Part shown: positions 8,918 through 17,436 of the stretch, piece after piece | Layout of the letters: every line of letters begins with the position of its first letter | How positions within the stretch are numbered: position 1 is the first letter of the stretch | Source of the DNA: Chthonobacter rhizosphaerae | GTDB taxonomy: Bacteria; Pseudomonadota; Alphaproteobacteria; Rhizobiales; Pleomorphomonadaceae | Length of the DNA: 64,000 nt | Assembly (NCBI RefSeq): GCF_013839525.1 | Contig: NZ_JACDIS010000008.1 | Location: 62,001 to 126,000 of the forward strand | Direction of reading: 5' to 3' | Notes under the pieces: generated by a model | The model's input: only the letters and a program-made list of their open reading frames with translations | Told to the model about the DNA's origin: nothing | Database searches by the model: none | Made by a program: the position numbers and the translations under genes

Positions 8918-9469
8918 ATGGCGCGTCTCCTCCTCCTCCGCCACGCGAAATCCTCCTGGGACGACGCGAGCACGCCGGACTTCGACCGTCCGCTCAACAT
9001 CCGCGGCCGGAGTTCGGCGCCGCTGATGGGCCGCCACATGGCCGACCACTCCCTCTTTCCGGAGCGGATCCTCTGCTCGTCCGCCCGGCGCACGCGCGAG
9101 ACTCTGGCGGGCCTTCTGCCGCACCTGTCGGGGGACGTGGACATCCGCCTGATGCGGTCGATCTACCAGGCCTCGGAGGAGGGCTATCTGTCGGTGCTGC
9201 GCCAGGCGGGCGGGACGGTGAAGTCGCTGATGCTGATCGGGCACAATCCGGGCATGCAGGACACGGCGCTGTCGCTGATCGGCAGCGGCAACCCGGCCTA
9301 CGTGGACGAGATCCGCGGCAAGTTCCCGACCGCCGGGCTCGCGGTGATCGACTTCGACCTTTCCGACTGGTCGAAGCTGGCGCCCGGGACGGGGCGGATC
9401 GTCGCCTTCTTCCGGCCGAGGGAGATCGAGGTGGTCGGCGCCCCGGCGCTCGCCGAGGCGGACGACTGA
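8918..9469 (+). CDS. sixA: SixA-like phosphohistidine phosphatase
   Basis: A 183-residue protein of the histidine phosphatase superfamily. The catalytic motif LLLLRHAKSSW lies at residues 4-14 (His9), with a second active-site histidine in LIGHNPGM and a conserved SSARRTRETL. The length and the RHAKS form match SixA, which removes phosphate from Hpt domains and phosphotransferase proteins in the cytoplasm. The divergent VWA gene starts 110 bp away, and the ycjX-like gene follows after 63 bp on the same strand. The true substrate cannot be read from the sequence; the Hpt protein at 757 is only a nearby possibility. Confidence 0.88.
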   Translation: MARLLLLRHAKSSWDDASTPDFDRPLNIRGRSSAPLMGRHMADHSLFPERILCSSARRTRETLAGLLPHLSGDVDIRLMRSIYQASEEGYLSVLRQAGGTVKSLMLIGHNPGMQDTALSLIGSGNPAYVDEIRGKFPTAGLAVIDFDLSDWSKLAPGTGRIVAFFRPREIEVVGAPALAEADD

Positions 9470-9532
9470 CGCTGGCGCTGACGACTCCAACGGCTTACAT
9501 GGGCCGAGATCGACGAGACCTGGACTGACCCC

Positions 9533-11047
9533 TTGCGACTGACTTCCCTGACCGACGAGGCGCGGATCGCCCTCGACAACGTGACCGACTTCGCCTCGAC
9601 CCTCGGGTCGCCCGCGCTTCGGCTGGGCGTCACCGGGCTGGCCCGGGCGGGCAAGACGGTGTTCATCACGGCGCTGGTGCACAACCTGATCCACGGCGGC
9701 CGGCTGCCGATGTTCGAGCCGGTGCGGTCGCGCCGGCTTACGAGCGCGGCCCTGAAGCCGCAGGTGCACGACGAGGTGCCGACGTTCGACTACCGCGGCC
9801 ACGTGAAGAAGCTGGTGGAGACGCGGATCTGGCCGGAGTCGACCCGGCTGATCTCGGAGATGCGGCTGACGATCAACTACGAGTCGGCGAGCTTCCTCGG
9901 CCGCAAGCTCGGCCGCGGCAAGCTGAACCTCGACATCGTGGACTATCCGGGCGAGTGGCTGCTGGACCTGCCGCTGCTCTCCAAGGACTACCGGGCGTGG
10001 AGCCGGGAGACGATCGAGCGGGCGCGCTATCCGGCCCGCCGGTCGATCGCGCGGCCCTGGCTGGAGCATCTCGTCACCATCGACCCGTCCGACCCGGCGG
10101 ACGAGGAGGTGGCGGAGACCACGCACCGGCTGTTCTCCGGCTATCTGGCGGCGGCGCGGGCGGACGCCCACGCGCTCTCCATGGTGCCGCCGGGGCGGTT
10201 CCTGATGCCGGGCGACCTCGCCGGATCGCCGGCGCTGACCTTCGCGCCGCTGCCGGTGGTGGAGGGCGGCACGGTGCCGAAGGGCAGCCTGTGGGAGCTG
10301 ATGGAGCGGCGCTACGAGGCCTACAAGGACGTGGTGGTGCGGCCCTTCTTCCGCACCCACTTCGCGCGGCTGGACCGGCAGGTGGTGCTCGTCGACGTGC
10401 TGGCGGCGCTGAACGCCGGACCGGCGGCGGTGCTGGACCTGGAGGCGGCGCTCGCCGAGATCCTGGCGAGCTTCCGGCCGGGGCGGTCGTCGTGGCTGAG
10501 CTCGGTGGTGACCCGGCGGATCGACCGCATCCTGTTCGCCGCCACCAAGGCGGACCATCTGCACCACACCAGCCACGACCGGCTGGAGGCGATCCTGGGC
10601 CGGCTGCTCGACGCGGCGGTGGCGCGGGCCTCGTTCGCGGGCGCGGAGGTGGACGTGCGGGCGATCGCGGCCGTGCGGGCGACCCGCGAGGCGACGGTGC
10701 GGCGCAACGGCGAGCCGTTGGAATGCATCCTCGGCGTGCCGCAGGAGGGCGAGGTGTTCGACGGTCGCCGCTATGGCGGGACCGAGGAGATCGCGTTGTT
10801 CCCCGGCGACTTGCCGGAGGATCCTGACGTTCTGTTCGAACGGGTTCACAATTCAATTCCAGATGATGCATCCGTCGGAAGCGCGGCGGCGCGACGGGCG
10901 GCCACCGAAACCCTGGTGCCGGAGCTGCGTTTCCTGCGCTTCCGGCCGCCGAAGCTGGAGACGACCGCCGAGGGGACGACCCTGTCGCTGCCGCACATCC
11001 GGCTCGACCGGGCGCTCGACTTCCTGATCGGAGACAAGCTGGCATGA
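9533..11047 (+). CDS. ycjX: YcjX family P-loop protein
   Basis: A 504-residue GTPase-like ATPase. Walker A GLARAGKT is at 35-42, and a DIVDYPGEWLLDLPLL stretch supplies the Walker B/G3 region. This is the YcjX (DUF463) family, linked in other bacteria to envelope stress; its biochemical role is poorly known. The likely start is TTG at 9533 (MRLTSLTDEARIAL), because the only nearby upstream ATG (9499) is in another frame and stops at once. It overlaps ycjF by 4 bp (ATGA), so the two are translationally coupled, as in E. coli. A short AT-richer patch lies near 10845-10870. Confidence 0.9.
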   Translation: MRLTSLTDEARIALDNVTDFASTLGSPALRLGVTGLARAGKTVFITALVHNLIHGGRLPMFEPVRSRRLTSAALKPQVHDEVPTFDYRGHVKKLVETRIWPESTRLISEMRLTINYESASFLGRKLGRGKLNLDIVDYPGEWLLDLPLLSKDYRAWSRETIERARYPARRSIARPWLEHLVTIDPSDPADEEVAETTHRLFSGYLAAARADAHALSMVPPGRFLMPGDLAGSPALTFAPLPVVEGGTVPKGSLWELMERRYEAYKDVVVRPFFRTHFARLDRQVVLVDVLAALNAGPAAVLDLEAALAEILASFRPGRSSWLSSVVTRRIDRILFAATKADHLHHTSHDRLEAILGRLLDAAVARASFAGAEVDVRAIAAVRATREATVRRNGEPLECILGVPQEGEVFDGRRYGGTEEIALFPGDLPEDPDVLFERVHNSIPDDASVGSAAARRAATETLVPELRFLRFRPPKLETTAEGTTLSLPHIRLDRALDFLIGDKLA

Positions 11048-12072
11048 AAGGCCCCACCCGCCGGCCGACAGCCTTCCGGATCGGCGACGAGGACGTCGCC
11101 GTCTCCCGGGACGGCGCGCCGGTGCCGCGGACGGCGCGGGTGGTGGTGGAGCCGGAACCGGAGGACGTGGGCATCCCCGGCCCGCCGGTGCCGAAGCGCA
11201 AGAGCTTCGGCTGGGGCAAGGTGTTCTGGGGCGCGCTCGGCGCGCTGATCTCGCTGGCGGTCGGCCTCTGGGTGGACCAGCTGGTGCGCGACCTGTTCGC
11301 CCGCAACGATCTCCTCGGCTGGGTGGCGCTGGGGCTCGCCGCGCTGGCGGGGCTGGCGGCGGGCGCCGTGATCGTGCGCGAGGTGGTGGGCGTGGCGCGC
11401 GTGCGCCGGATCGACGCCCTGCGCGAGCGGGCCGCGCTGGCGGCCGCCAAGGACGACGGCGCCGAGGCGGCGGCGGTGGCCGAGGAACTGGCCGGCTTCT
11501 ACGCGGACCGGCCGGAGACGGCGAAGGGCCGCCGGGCCATGAAGCGGCACCTCGACGAGGTGATCGACGGGCGCGACCTCCTGGTGCTGGCCGAGCACGA
11601 CCTGGTGCAGCCGTTCGACGACACGGCGCGCCGGCTGGTGGCGGACGCCGCCAAGCGGGTGTCGGTGGTGACGGCCGTGTCGCCGCGCGCCGTGGTGGAC
11701 ATCGTCTTCGTGCTCGTGGCCGTGCTCGGCCTCATCCGCAAGCTCGCGGACCTCTACGGCGGCCGGCCGGGGCTGATCGGCTTCCTGTCGCTGACGCGCC
11801 ACGTGCTGACCCATCTGGCCGTGACCGGCGGGATGGCGATCGGCGACGGGCTGGTGCAGCAGATCGTCGGCCACGGGCTGGCGGCGCGCCTGTCGGCGCG
11901 GCTCGGCGAGGGCGTGGTGAACGGGCTGCTGACGGCGCGCGTGGGCCTCGCCGCCATCGAGGTCTGCCGCCCGTTGCCGTTCCTGGAGGCGCCGCGGCCG
12001 GGGATCTCGGACGTGATGGGCGGGCTGCTGCCGAAGAGCGACAAAGGCGAGGACGGGCCGGGGGACCGGTGA
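11044..12072 (+). CDS. ycjF: YcjF family (TIGR01620/DUF697) inner-membrane protein
   Basis: A 342-residue membrane protein coupled to ycjX by a 4-bp overlap. The N-terminal region is polar. Two transmembrane segments follow (about 62-85 and 95-118), then a long cytoplasmic helical region and a hydrophobic region around 212-300 that includes VDIVFVLVAVLGLIRKLADL and the GGMAIGDGLVQQIVGHGLAARLSARLG-like family block. The function is unknown in any organism, but the pairing with ycjX is conserved. Downstream lies a 300-bp gene-free stretch with a paired REP-like palindrome. Confidence 0.88.
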   Translation: MKGPTRRPTAFRIGDEDVAVSRDGAPVPRTARVVVEPEPEDVGIPGPPVPKRKSFGWGKVFWGALGALISLAVGLWVDQLVRDLFARNDLLGWVALGLAALAGLAAGAVIVREVVGVARVRRIDALRERAALAAAKDDGAEAAAVAEELAGFYADRPETAKGRRAMKRHLDEVIDGRDLLVLAEHDLVQPFDDTARRLVADAAKRVSVVTAVSPRAVVDIVFVLVAVLGLIRKLADLYGGRPGLIGFLSLTRHVLTHLAVTGGMAIGDGLVQQIVGHGLAARLSARLGEGVVNGLLTARVGLAAIEVCRPLPFLEAPRPGISDVMGGLLPKSDKGEDGPGDR

Positions 12073-12130
12073 CGGGGGCGGGGTCTCGGGGGATGAAAGA
12101 GGCCGAGGCGGCGGCCCGGTCGCGCGGTCG

Positions 12131-12228
12131 TCATCCCGGTGGGCGCCGGGATCCGGCCTTCCGTAGGCGCGACCAGAGCGGTGAGAGTGATGGCTCCGGC
12201 GGTTGGGCCCCGGCTTTCGCCGGGGTGA
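12131..12228. repeat. Paired REP-like palindrome (copy 1)
   Basis: Two facing copies of a tcatcccgg...ccgggatcc element sit about 100 bp apart: tcatcccggtgggcgccggg on the left and cccggctttcgccggggtga on the right. The same paired layout occurs at 19066-19167, 23931-24031 and 24218-24321. It lies between the ycjF stop and the 3' end of the convergent GNAT gene. Apart from it, 12073-12373 holds only low-complexity GC-rich sequence. Confidence 0.75.
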
Positions 12229-12373
12229 CGGTTCGGGCGGCAAGACGATGTCGGGTCGGTGGCTTGGCTTGGGGCCTGGCGGTGGGCGGGGTCGGTGGCT
12301 TGCCTCAGGGCCGTGCCGTTGGCGGGGCAGGCGGCGTGGCTCGGCAGCGTGCGGTGGGCGGGGTCGAACCTTT

Positions 12374-12820
12374 TCAGGTCAATGGCTTGGCGAAGAATAC
12401 CCGGTCGTAGCCCTCGTGGTGGCGGCGGGCGGTCTCGTGGTAGCCGAGGCGGGGGTAGAGGGTGAGGTTTTCGGTCATGCGGGCGTTGGTGTTGAGCCGG
12501 ACCTCCGGACGTCCGAGACGGCGGGCTTCGGCTTCCGCGTGGGTGACGAGACGGCGGCCGAAGCCGCGGCCCTTCGCGGCGGGGTCGACGGCGACCATGT
12601 CGAGGTAGAGGTGGTCGGGCTCGGGCCAGAACACGACGGCGCCGAGGATCGCGCCGGCTTCCTCCAGCACATGGACCTGGCCGGCGGCGACGTGGGCGGC
12701 GTAGTCGGCGAGCATGGGGGCGGGAGGCTTGCCGATGCGAGGGACGTAAAGGGCGTAGGCCTCGGCGACGATCGCCTCGATGCGGGGAACGTCAGCGGCG
12801 GTGGCGGGTCGGATGGGCAT
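12374..12820 (-). CDS. GNAT family N-acetyltransferase
   Basis: A 148-residue acetyltransferase. The N-terminus MPIRPATAADVPRIEAIV is typical of the family. The acetyl-CoA-binding region has LDMVAVDPAAKGRGFGRRLV, which is the R/Q-x-x-G-x-G/A loop (KGRGFG), followed by a helix and the NTNARMTENLTLYPRLGY block. It should transfer an acetyl group to an amine, but the substrate is unknown. The start at 12820 is chosen because the upstream extension in the same frame is arginine/proline-rich junk. The gene stands alone on this strand between ycjF and moxR. Confidence 0.88.
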   Translation of the reverse strand: MPIRPATAADVPRIEAIVAEAYALYVPRIGKPPAPMLADYAAHVAAGQVHVLEEAGAILGAVVFWPEPDHLYLDMVAVDPAAKGRGFGRRLVTHAEAEARRLGRPEVRLNTNARMTENLTLYPRLGYHETARRHHEGYDRVFFAKPLT

Positions 12821-12951
12821 CAGCCGGTCCTCGCTCGGATCGCCGCGACAATCGCGTGGGTACGGAGTGCGGGGGCGATGGATGGGGCGATGCGCATGGG
12901 CGGTCCCGACCGACAAGGGCGACGGCGAGGCGAGCGCTCGGCGTCACGGCG

Positions 12952-13797
12952 TCAGCGGCCTTCGCGGCGGGCCATGAAGGCGAGGCGTTCGAACAGGTGG
13001 ACGTCCTGCTCGTTCTTCAGGAGGGCGCCGTGGAGCGGCGGGATCGCGGTCCTGGCGTCCTTGGCGCGGAGGGTCTCCGGGTCCACATCCTCGTTGACGA
13101 GGAGCTTGATCCAGTCGATCAGTTCGGACGTGGACGGGCGCTTCTTCAGGCCCTGGACGGCGCGGACGTCGAAGAAGACCGACAGCGCCTCCTGGAGCAG
13201 GCGCTTCTTCAGGTCCGGGTAGTGGACGGCCACGATGGCCTCCATGGTCTCCCGGTCGGGGAAGCGGATGTAGTGGAAGAAGCAGCGGCGCAGGAAGGCG
13301 TCCGGCAGGTCCTTCTCGTTGTTGGACGTGATGATGACGATGGGGCGCCGGGCCGCCTTTACGGTGCGGCCGGTCTCGTAGACGAAGAACTCCATGCGGT
13401 CGAGCTCGAGCAGGAGGTCGTTCGGGAACTCGATGTCGGCCTTGTCGATCTCGTCGATGAGGAGCACCGGGCGGACCGGGCTCTCGAACGCCTCCCAGAG
13501 CTTGCCCTTGCGGATGTAGTTGGCGATGTCGGCGACGCGCGGGTCGCCGAGCTGGCTGTCGCGCAGGCGCGAGACGGCGTCGTACTCGTAGAGGCCCTGG
13601 GCGGCCTTGGTGGTGGACTTCACGTGCCATTCGATGAAGGGCGCGCCGAGCGCCCGGGCGACTTCGCGGGCGAGGACGGTCTTGCCGGTGCCGGGCTCGC
13701 CCTTGACGAGGAGGGGCCGCTCCAGGGTGATGGCGGCGTTGACCGCCATGGTGAGGTCCGCGGTCGCCACATAGTCCGTCGTGCCCTGGAAACGCAT
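12952..13797 (-). CDS. moxR: MoxR family AAA+ ATPase
   Basis: A 281-residue ATPase. Walker A GEPGTGKT is at 33-40, Walker B VLLIDEIDKAD at 111-121, sensor IVIITSNNEKDLPDAFLRR follows, and the family-specific RCFFHYIRFPDRE is present. MoxR proteins are chaperone-like and work with VWA-domain partners to mature enzymes or complexes. The partner here is probably the VWA protein at 7629-8807, on the same strand but not adjacent. The divergent region upstream separates it from flgE. Confidence 0.92.
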   Translation of the reverse strand: MRFQGTTDYVATADLTMAVNAAITLERPLLVKGEPGTGKTVLAREVARALGAPFIEWHVKSTTKAAQGLYEYDAVSRLRDSQLGDPRVADIANYIRKGKLWEAFESPVRPVLLIDEIDKADIEFPNDLLLELDRMEFFVYETGRTVKAARRPIVIITSNNEKDLPDAFLRRCFFHYIRFPDRETMEAIVAVHYPDLKKRLLQEALSVFFDVRAVQGLKKRPSTSELIDWIKLLVNEDVDPETLRAKDARTAIPPLHGALLKNEQDVHLFERLAFMARREGR

Positions 13798-14137
13798 CCG
13801 ATCATCCCTGCTGGACGCGGCCCGGAGGAGGGCCGCCGAAGGTGGCCGGCAGGGTAGGGGGCCGGGCCGGCCGGATCAAGCCGACGCGCCGTGGCGGGCG
13901 GACGCGGACGCGACGCCGGGCGGGCCGGATCTGCCGGGTCCAGGGTTGACCGGGCAGAACTTGCCGGGCGCGGCGCAAGGTGCCGAGACGTTAACACAAC
14001 CGAAACTATAAGGGACGCTCAAGCCTTTGCAAAGCCTGGGATTTTAGGCGTTCGTAGACTGGCATGCGGCTTGCGCTTGACCTGTCCGACGGTCCGGCGT
14101 TTCGGGCCCGACGTGCGTCCACCAGAGGAAAACGATC
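13798..14137. other. Divergent intergenic region between moxR and flgE
   Basis: No gene is seen in these 340 bp. The left part is GC-rich. From about 13985 it becomes AT-richer (gttaacacaaccgaaactataag) and holds a sigma-54 element at 14060-14075 pointing toward flgE. A lone TTAA here has no second half at the CtrA spacing. Confidence 0.6.
14060..14075 (+). promoter_or_regulatory. Sigma-54 (RpoN) -24/-12 promoter of the flgE operon
   Basis: TGGCAT-GCGGC-TTGCG keeps the invariant GG-N10-GC spacing of sigma-54 promoters and lies 62 bp before the flgE start. It differs by one base from the element before flgI on the other strand. In Caulobacter-like systems such promoters drive late basal-body and hook genes through FlbD and FliX. 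Confidence 0.78.
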
Positions 14138-15463
14138 GTGGGTATCCTCTCTGCAATGAACAAGTCGGTGAGCGGTCTCAACGCGCAGTCGTTCGCGCTC
14201 GAGAACATCTCCGGCAACATCGCCAACTCCCAGACCACCGCCTACAAGCGGACGGACACGAGCTTCCAGGACATGATCCAGGGCTCGTCGAACAAGCCGC
14301 AGAACATGACCGCCGGCAGCGTGCGGGCGAGCGCCCGGTCGACCCTGTCCTCCCAGGGCGGCATCGAGAGCTCCGGAACGGCCACCTACATGGGCGTGAA
14401 GGGTGCGGGCTACTTCGTCGTCCGGGACAAGAGCGGCGAGGTGGACGGCTCCTCGGTGTTCGACGCGACGCCGCTCTACAGCCGGCGCGGTGACTTCCAG
14501 CTGGACCGGGAAGGCTACCTGGTGAACGGCGCCGGCCACTACCTGACGGGCCTCTCCATCGACCAGACCACCGGCAACGCCATCGGCGACACGCCGGAAG
14601 TGATCCGGATCGGCAACGACGAGTATCCGGCGTCGGCGACCTCGGTGATCGAGTACAAGCTGAACCTGCCGAAGGTGCCGACGACGGAGACCTGGGACAC
14701 CGCGCCGGAAGGCGACGACCTGCTGGCGGAGAACAACACCGCCTTCGTGAACAACACGATCTCCGGCCAGACGGTGACGATCTACGACTCGACCGGGCAG
14801 CCGCTGAACGTCCAGTTCCGCTGGGCCAAGCTGACCACGGCCGACGGCGAGAACACCCAGTGGCAGCTCTACTACAAGAGCGACAGCGACGCCGCGACCG
14901 GCGAGCAGATGTGGAGCGCGGTCGACCAGACCTACGAGTTCGACGCGGACGGCCAGATGGTCGAGCCGGCGTCGGGCCAGGTGGACATCGCCGATCTCAC
15001 GGTGGACGGCTCCACCTTCGCCACCATGCGGCTGCAGCACGGCACCACCGGCATCACCCAATATGCGGACGAGAACGGCTCCGCCCGGGTGCGCCAGCTG
15101 ACCCAGGACGGCGTGCCGTCCGGCAGCTTCGTGGACGTGTCGATCAGCGACGGCGGCCGGATCACGGCCAACTACTCGAACGGCAAGACGCTGGACATCT
15201 ACCAGATCCCGCTGCGCTCGTTCGCCGGCGAGGCCTGGCTGCGGCCGGTGGACGGCGGCGCCTACATCGAGACCAAGGAGAGCGGCCCCCCGATCTCCGA
15301 CGCCACGGGCTCGATCGTCGGCTCGGCGCTGGAGAGCTCCAACGTGGACATCGGCGAGGAGTTCACCAAGCTGATCGTCACCCAGCAGGCGTTCTCGGCC
15401 AATTCGCGCGTCATCTCCACCGCCGACCAGATGATGAGCGACGTGCTCAACATCATCCGGTAA
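14138..15463 (+). CDS. flgE: Flagellar hook protein FlgE
   Basis: A 441-residue hook subunit. The N-terminus (MGILSAMNKSVSGLNAQSFA, then ENISGNIANSQTTAYKR) is the conserved flagellar rod/hook D0 motif. The C-terminus (SSNVDIGEEFTKLIVTQQAF followed by SANSRVISTADQMM) is the partner helix. The middle carries the variable hook domains. FlgE polymerises outside the cell into the curved hook after export by the flagellar type III system. The GTG start at 14138 has agaggaa upstream and gives the family N-terminus. The gene is first in flgE-flgK-flgL and sits behind a sigma-54 promoter. Confidence 0.96.
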   Translation: MGILSAMNKSVSGLNAQSFALENISGNIANSQTTAYKRTDTSFQDMIQGSSNKPQNMTAGSVRASARSTLSSQGGIESSGTATYMGVKGAGYFVVRDKSGEVDGSSVFDATPLYSRRGDFQLDREGYLVNGAGHYLTGLSIDQTTGNAIGDTPEVIRIGNDEYPASATSVIEYKLNLPKVPTTETWDTAPEGDDLLAENNTAFVNNTISGQTVTIYDSTGQPLNVQFRWAKLTTADGENTQWQLYYKSDSDAATGEQMWSAVDQTYEFDADGQMVEPASGQVDIADLTVDGSTFATMRLQHGTTGITQYADENGSARVRQLTQDGVPSGSFVDVSISDGGRITANYSNGKTLDIYQIPLRSFAGEAWLRPVDGGAYIETKESGPPISDATGSIVGSALESSNVDIGEEFTKLIVTQQAFSANSRVISTADQMMSDVLNIIR

Positions 15464-15531
15464 CGGCCGAACAAGGGCCGGCGCCGCCCGATCCGGCGCC
15501 GGCCGTCATCTCGTGAACGAGTACAACCGCC

Positions 15532-17385
15532 ATGGGTATCGGAGCAGCGCTCAACATCGCCCTGATGGGCCTGAAGGCCAGCCAGTCCGGCCTGGAGGTG
15601 ACCGCCGGCAACGTGGCCAACGCGGGCTCCACCGGCTACAGCCGCCGCGTGCACACCACGTCGGCGCAGGTTGCGGGCGGCGAGACGATCGGCGTCAAGG
15701 CCGACACGGTCAAGCGCGAGCTCAACCTCTTCGTGCAGCGGCAGTGGCGCACGAGCGCGGCGAATGCCGAATACGCCAGCGTGCGGTCGGACAGCCTGCA
15801 GCGGCTGGACGAGATGCTGGGCGGGCCGGACAATCCCAACTCGCTCGACGCGGTGTTCAACGAATTCAAGAAGACACTCGAGGCGCTCGCCACCTCGCCG
15901 GAAGACCGGGCGGGGCGGATCGAGGCGGCCGCGGCGGTGGAGACCATCGCGACGCGGCTGCGGAGCTTTTCCACGGACATCCAGACCCTTAGGACGGACG
16001 CGGAGCAGTCGATCGGTGCGGCGGTGAGCGAGGCGAACGACCTTCTTCAACGCATCACCGAACTCGACGCCCAAGTCATCACGCTCGGGGCCTCCAACCA
16101 GAGCACCGCCGGCGTGATGGACCAGCGGGACGCGGCCATCGACCGGCTGGCCAAGCTGATGGACATCCGGGTGGAGGAACAGCCCTACGGGGGCGTCGCC
16201 ATCTACACGGGCGCGGGCCAGCTGCTCTACGACGACCGGCCGGCGATCCTGAGCTTCGACGAGCGGGGCGACGTGGCGCCCCAGTCGCGCTGGTCCACGA
16301 ACCCGGACGAGCGGACGCTCGGCACCGTGACGCTGTCGGGCCTCGGCTCGAACGGGGTGGACCTGTTCGCCTCCGGGGCGTTCCGGTCGGGCAGCATCGC
16401 GGCCTACCGGCAGCTGCGCGACGAGACGCTGGTGGCCGCGCAGGCGCAGCTGGACGAGCTGGCGGAGAAGCTGACGTTCGCGGTCGGCAACCGGAACGAC
16501 CCGGGCACGGCGGTGACCAACGGCAGCGGCCAGGAGGGGTTTTCGGTCGACCTCAGGAACTTCACCGAGGGCAGCACCTTCCAGGTGAGCTACACGGTGG
16601 CCGGCGAGAAGCGCAGCGTCACCTTCGTGGGCACCAACGGGGCGACCGCGCTCGACGGCAGCTTCACGGCGGACCCGAACGACACGGTGGTGGCGATCGA
16701 CGCCACCCAGTCCATCGACGACATCATCGCGGCGATCGGATCGGCGATGCCGGATCTCGCCATGGAGTCGGACGGCACGACGGTGAGCGTCTACGACGAC
16801 GGGCCGGGCGGGGAGATCGACGTGACGTCGGCGACCGCGTCCGTGACGTCGCCTGGCCTGCAGTCGGGCGACGCGACGCTGCAGCTCTTCATCGACACCG
16901 GCACGGCGGACGGGGTCTACACGGGCCTCAACGAGGGGCGGAGCCAGAAGACGGGCTACGCTCAGCGGATCGCCATCAACCCGACCGTGAAGGCGGACCC
17001 GGCCTATCTGGTGAAGATGACGCCGGAGACCTCGGCGAGCGACAATACGCGGCCGCGGGCGCTCTTGGACGCCTTCACGGGCCTCAGCTTCACCTTCTCG
17101 CCGTCGACGGGCGTCGGCACGGAGACCTCGCCCTTCTCCGGCAGCACGGAGCAGTTCATCCGCCAGATCATCGCCGTGCAGGGCGCCTCGGCGGAGAACG
17201 CGCTCGCCGTGAAGGAGGGCCAGGACATCGTGACCAACAACCTGGCCGAACGCTACGAGGACAGCCGGAAGGTGGACATGGACGCCGAGATGGCCCAGCT
17301 GATCGAGCTCCAGACCGCCTACCAGGCCAACGCGCGGGTGCTGACGGCCGCCCGCGAGATGCTGGATTCCCTGATGCGGATCTGA
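15532..17385 (+). CDS. flgK: Hook-filament junction protein FlgK
   Basis: A 617-residue hook-associated protein 1. The N-terminus MGIGAALNIALMGLKASQSG with TAGNVANAGSTGYSRR and the C-terminus ending ELQTAYQANARVLTAAREML are the conserved coiled regions. The middle (about residues 320-480) is an Ig-like, Thr/Ser-rich insert typical of alphaproteobacterial FlgK. It caps the hook and provides the seat for the filament. It starts 68 bp after flgE on the same strand, and flgL follows after 51 bp. Confidence 0.95.
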   Translation: MGIGAALNIALMGLKASQSGLEVTAGNVANAGSTGYSRRVHTTSAQVAGGETIGVKADTVKRELNLFVQRQWRTSAANAEYASVRSDSLQRLDEMLGGPDNPNSLDAVFNEFKKTLEALATSPEDRAGRIEAAAAVETIATRLRSFSTDIQTLRTDAEQSIGAAVSEANDLLQRITELDAQVITLGASNQSTAGVMDQRDAAIDRLAKLMDIRVEEQPYGGVAIYTGAGQLLYDDRPAILSFDERGDVAPQSRWSTNPDERTLGTVTLSGLGSNGVDLFASGAFRSGSIAAYRQLRDETLVAAQAQLDELAEKLTFAVGNRNDPGTAVTNGSGQEGFSVDLRNFTEGSTFQVSYTVAGEKRSVTFVGTNGATALDGSFTADPNDTVVAIDATQSIDDIIAAIGSAMPDLAMESDGTTVSVYDDGPGGEIDVTSATASVTSPGLQSGDATLQLFIDTGTADGVYTGLNEGRSQKTGYAQRIAINPTVKADPAYLVKMTPETSASDNTRPRALLDAFTGLSFTFSPSTGVGTETSPFSGSTEQFIRQIIAVQGASAENALAVKEGQDIVTNNLAERYEDSRKVDMDAEMAQLIELQTAYQANARVLTAAREMLDSLMRI

Positions 17386-17436
17386 CGCCGCGCCCCACGG
17401 CGCGCCGGACCCGCCCGCTTCTGAAGGACGACGCCC

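Noticed and set aside
13993-14007. CtrA box upstream of flgE
   Set aside because: One TTAA is followed at the right distance by GAAA, not TTAA. The sigma-54 element explains the promoter better.
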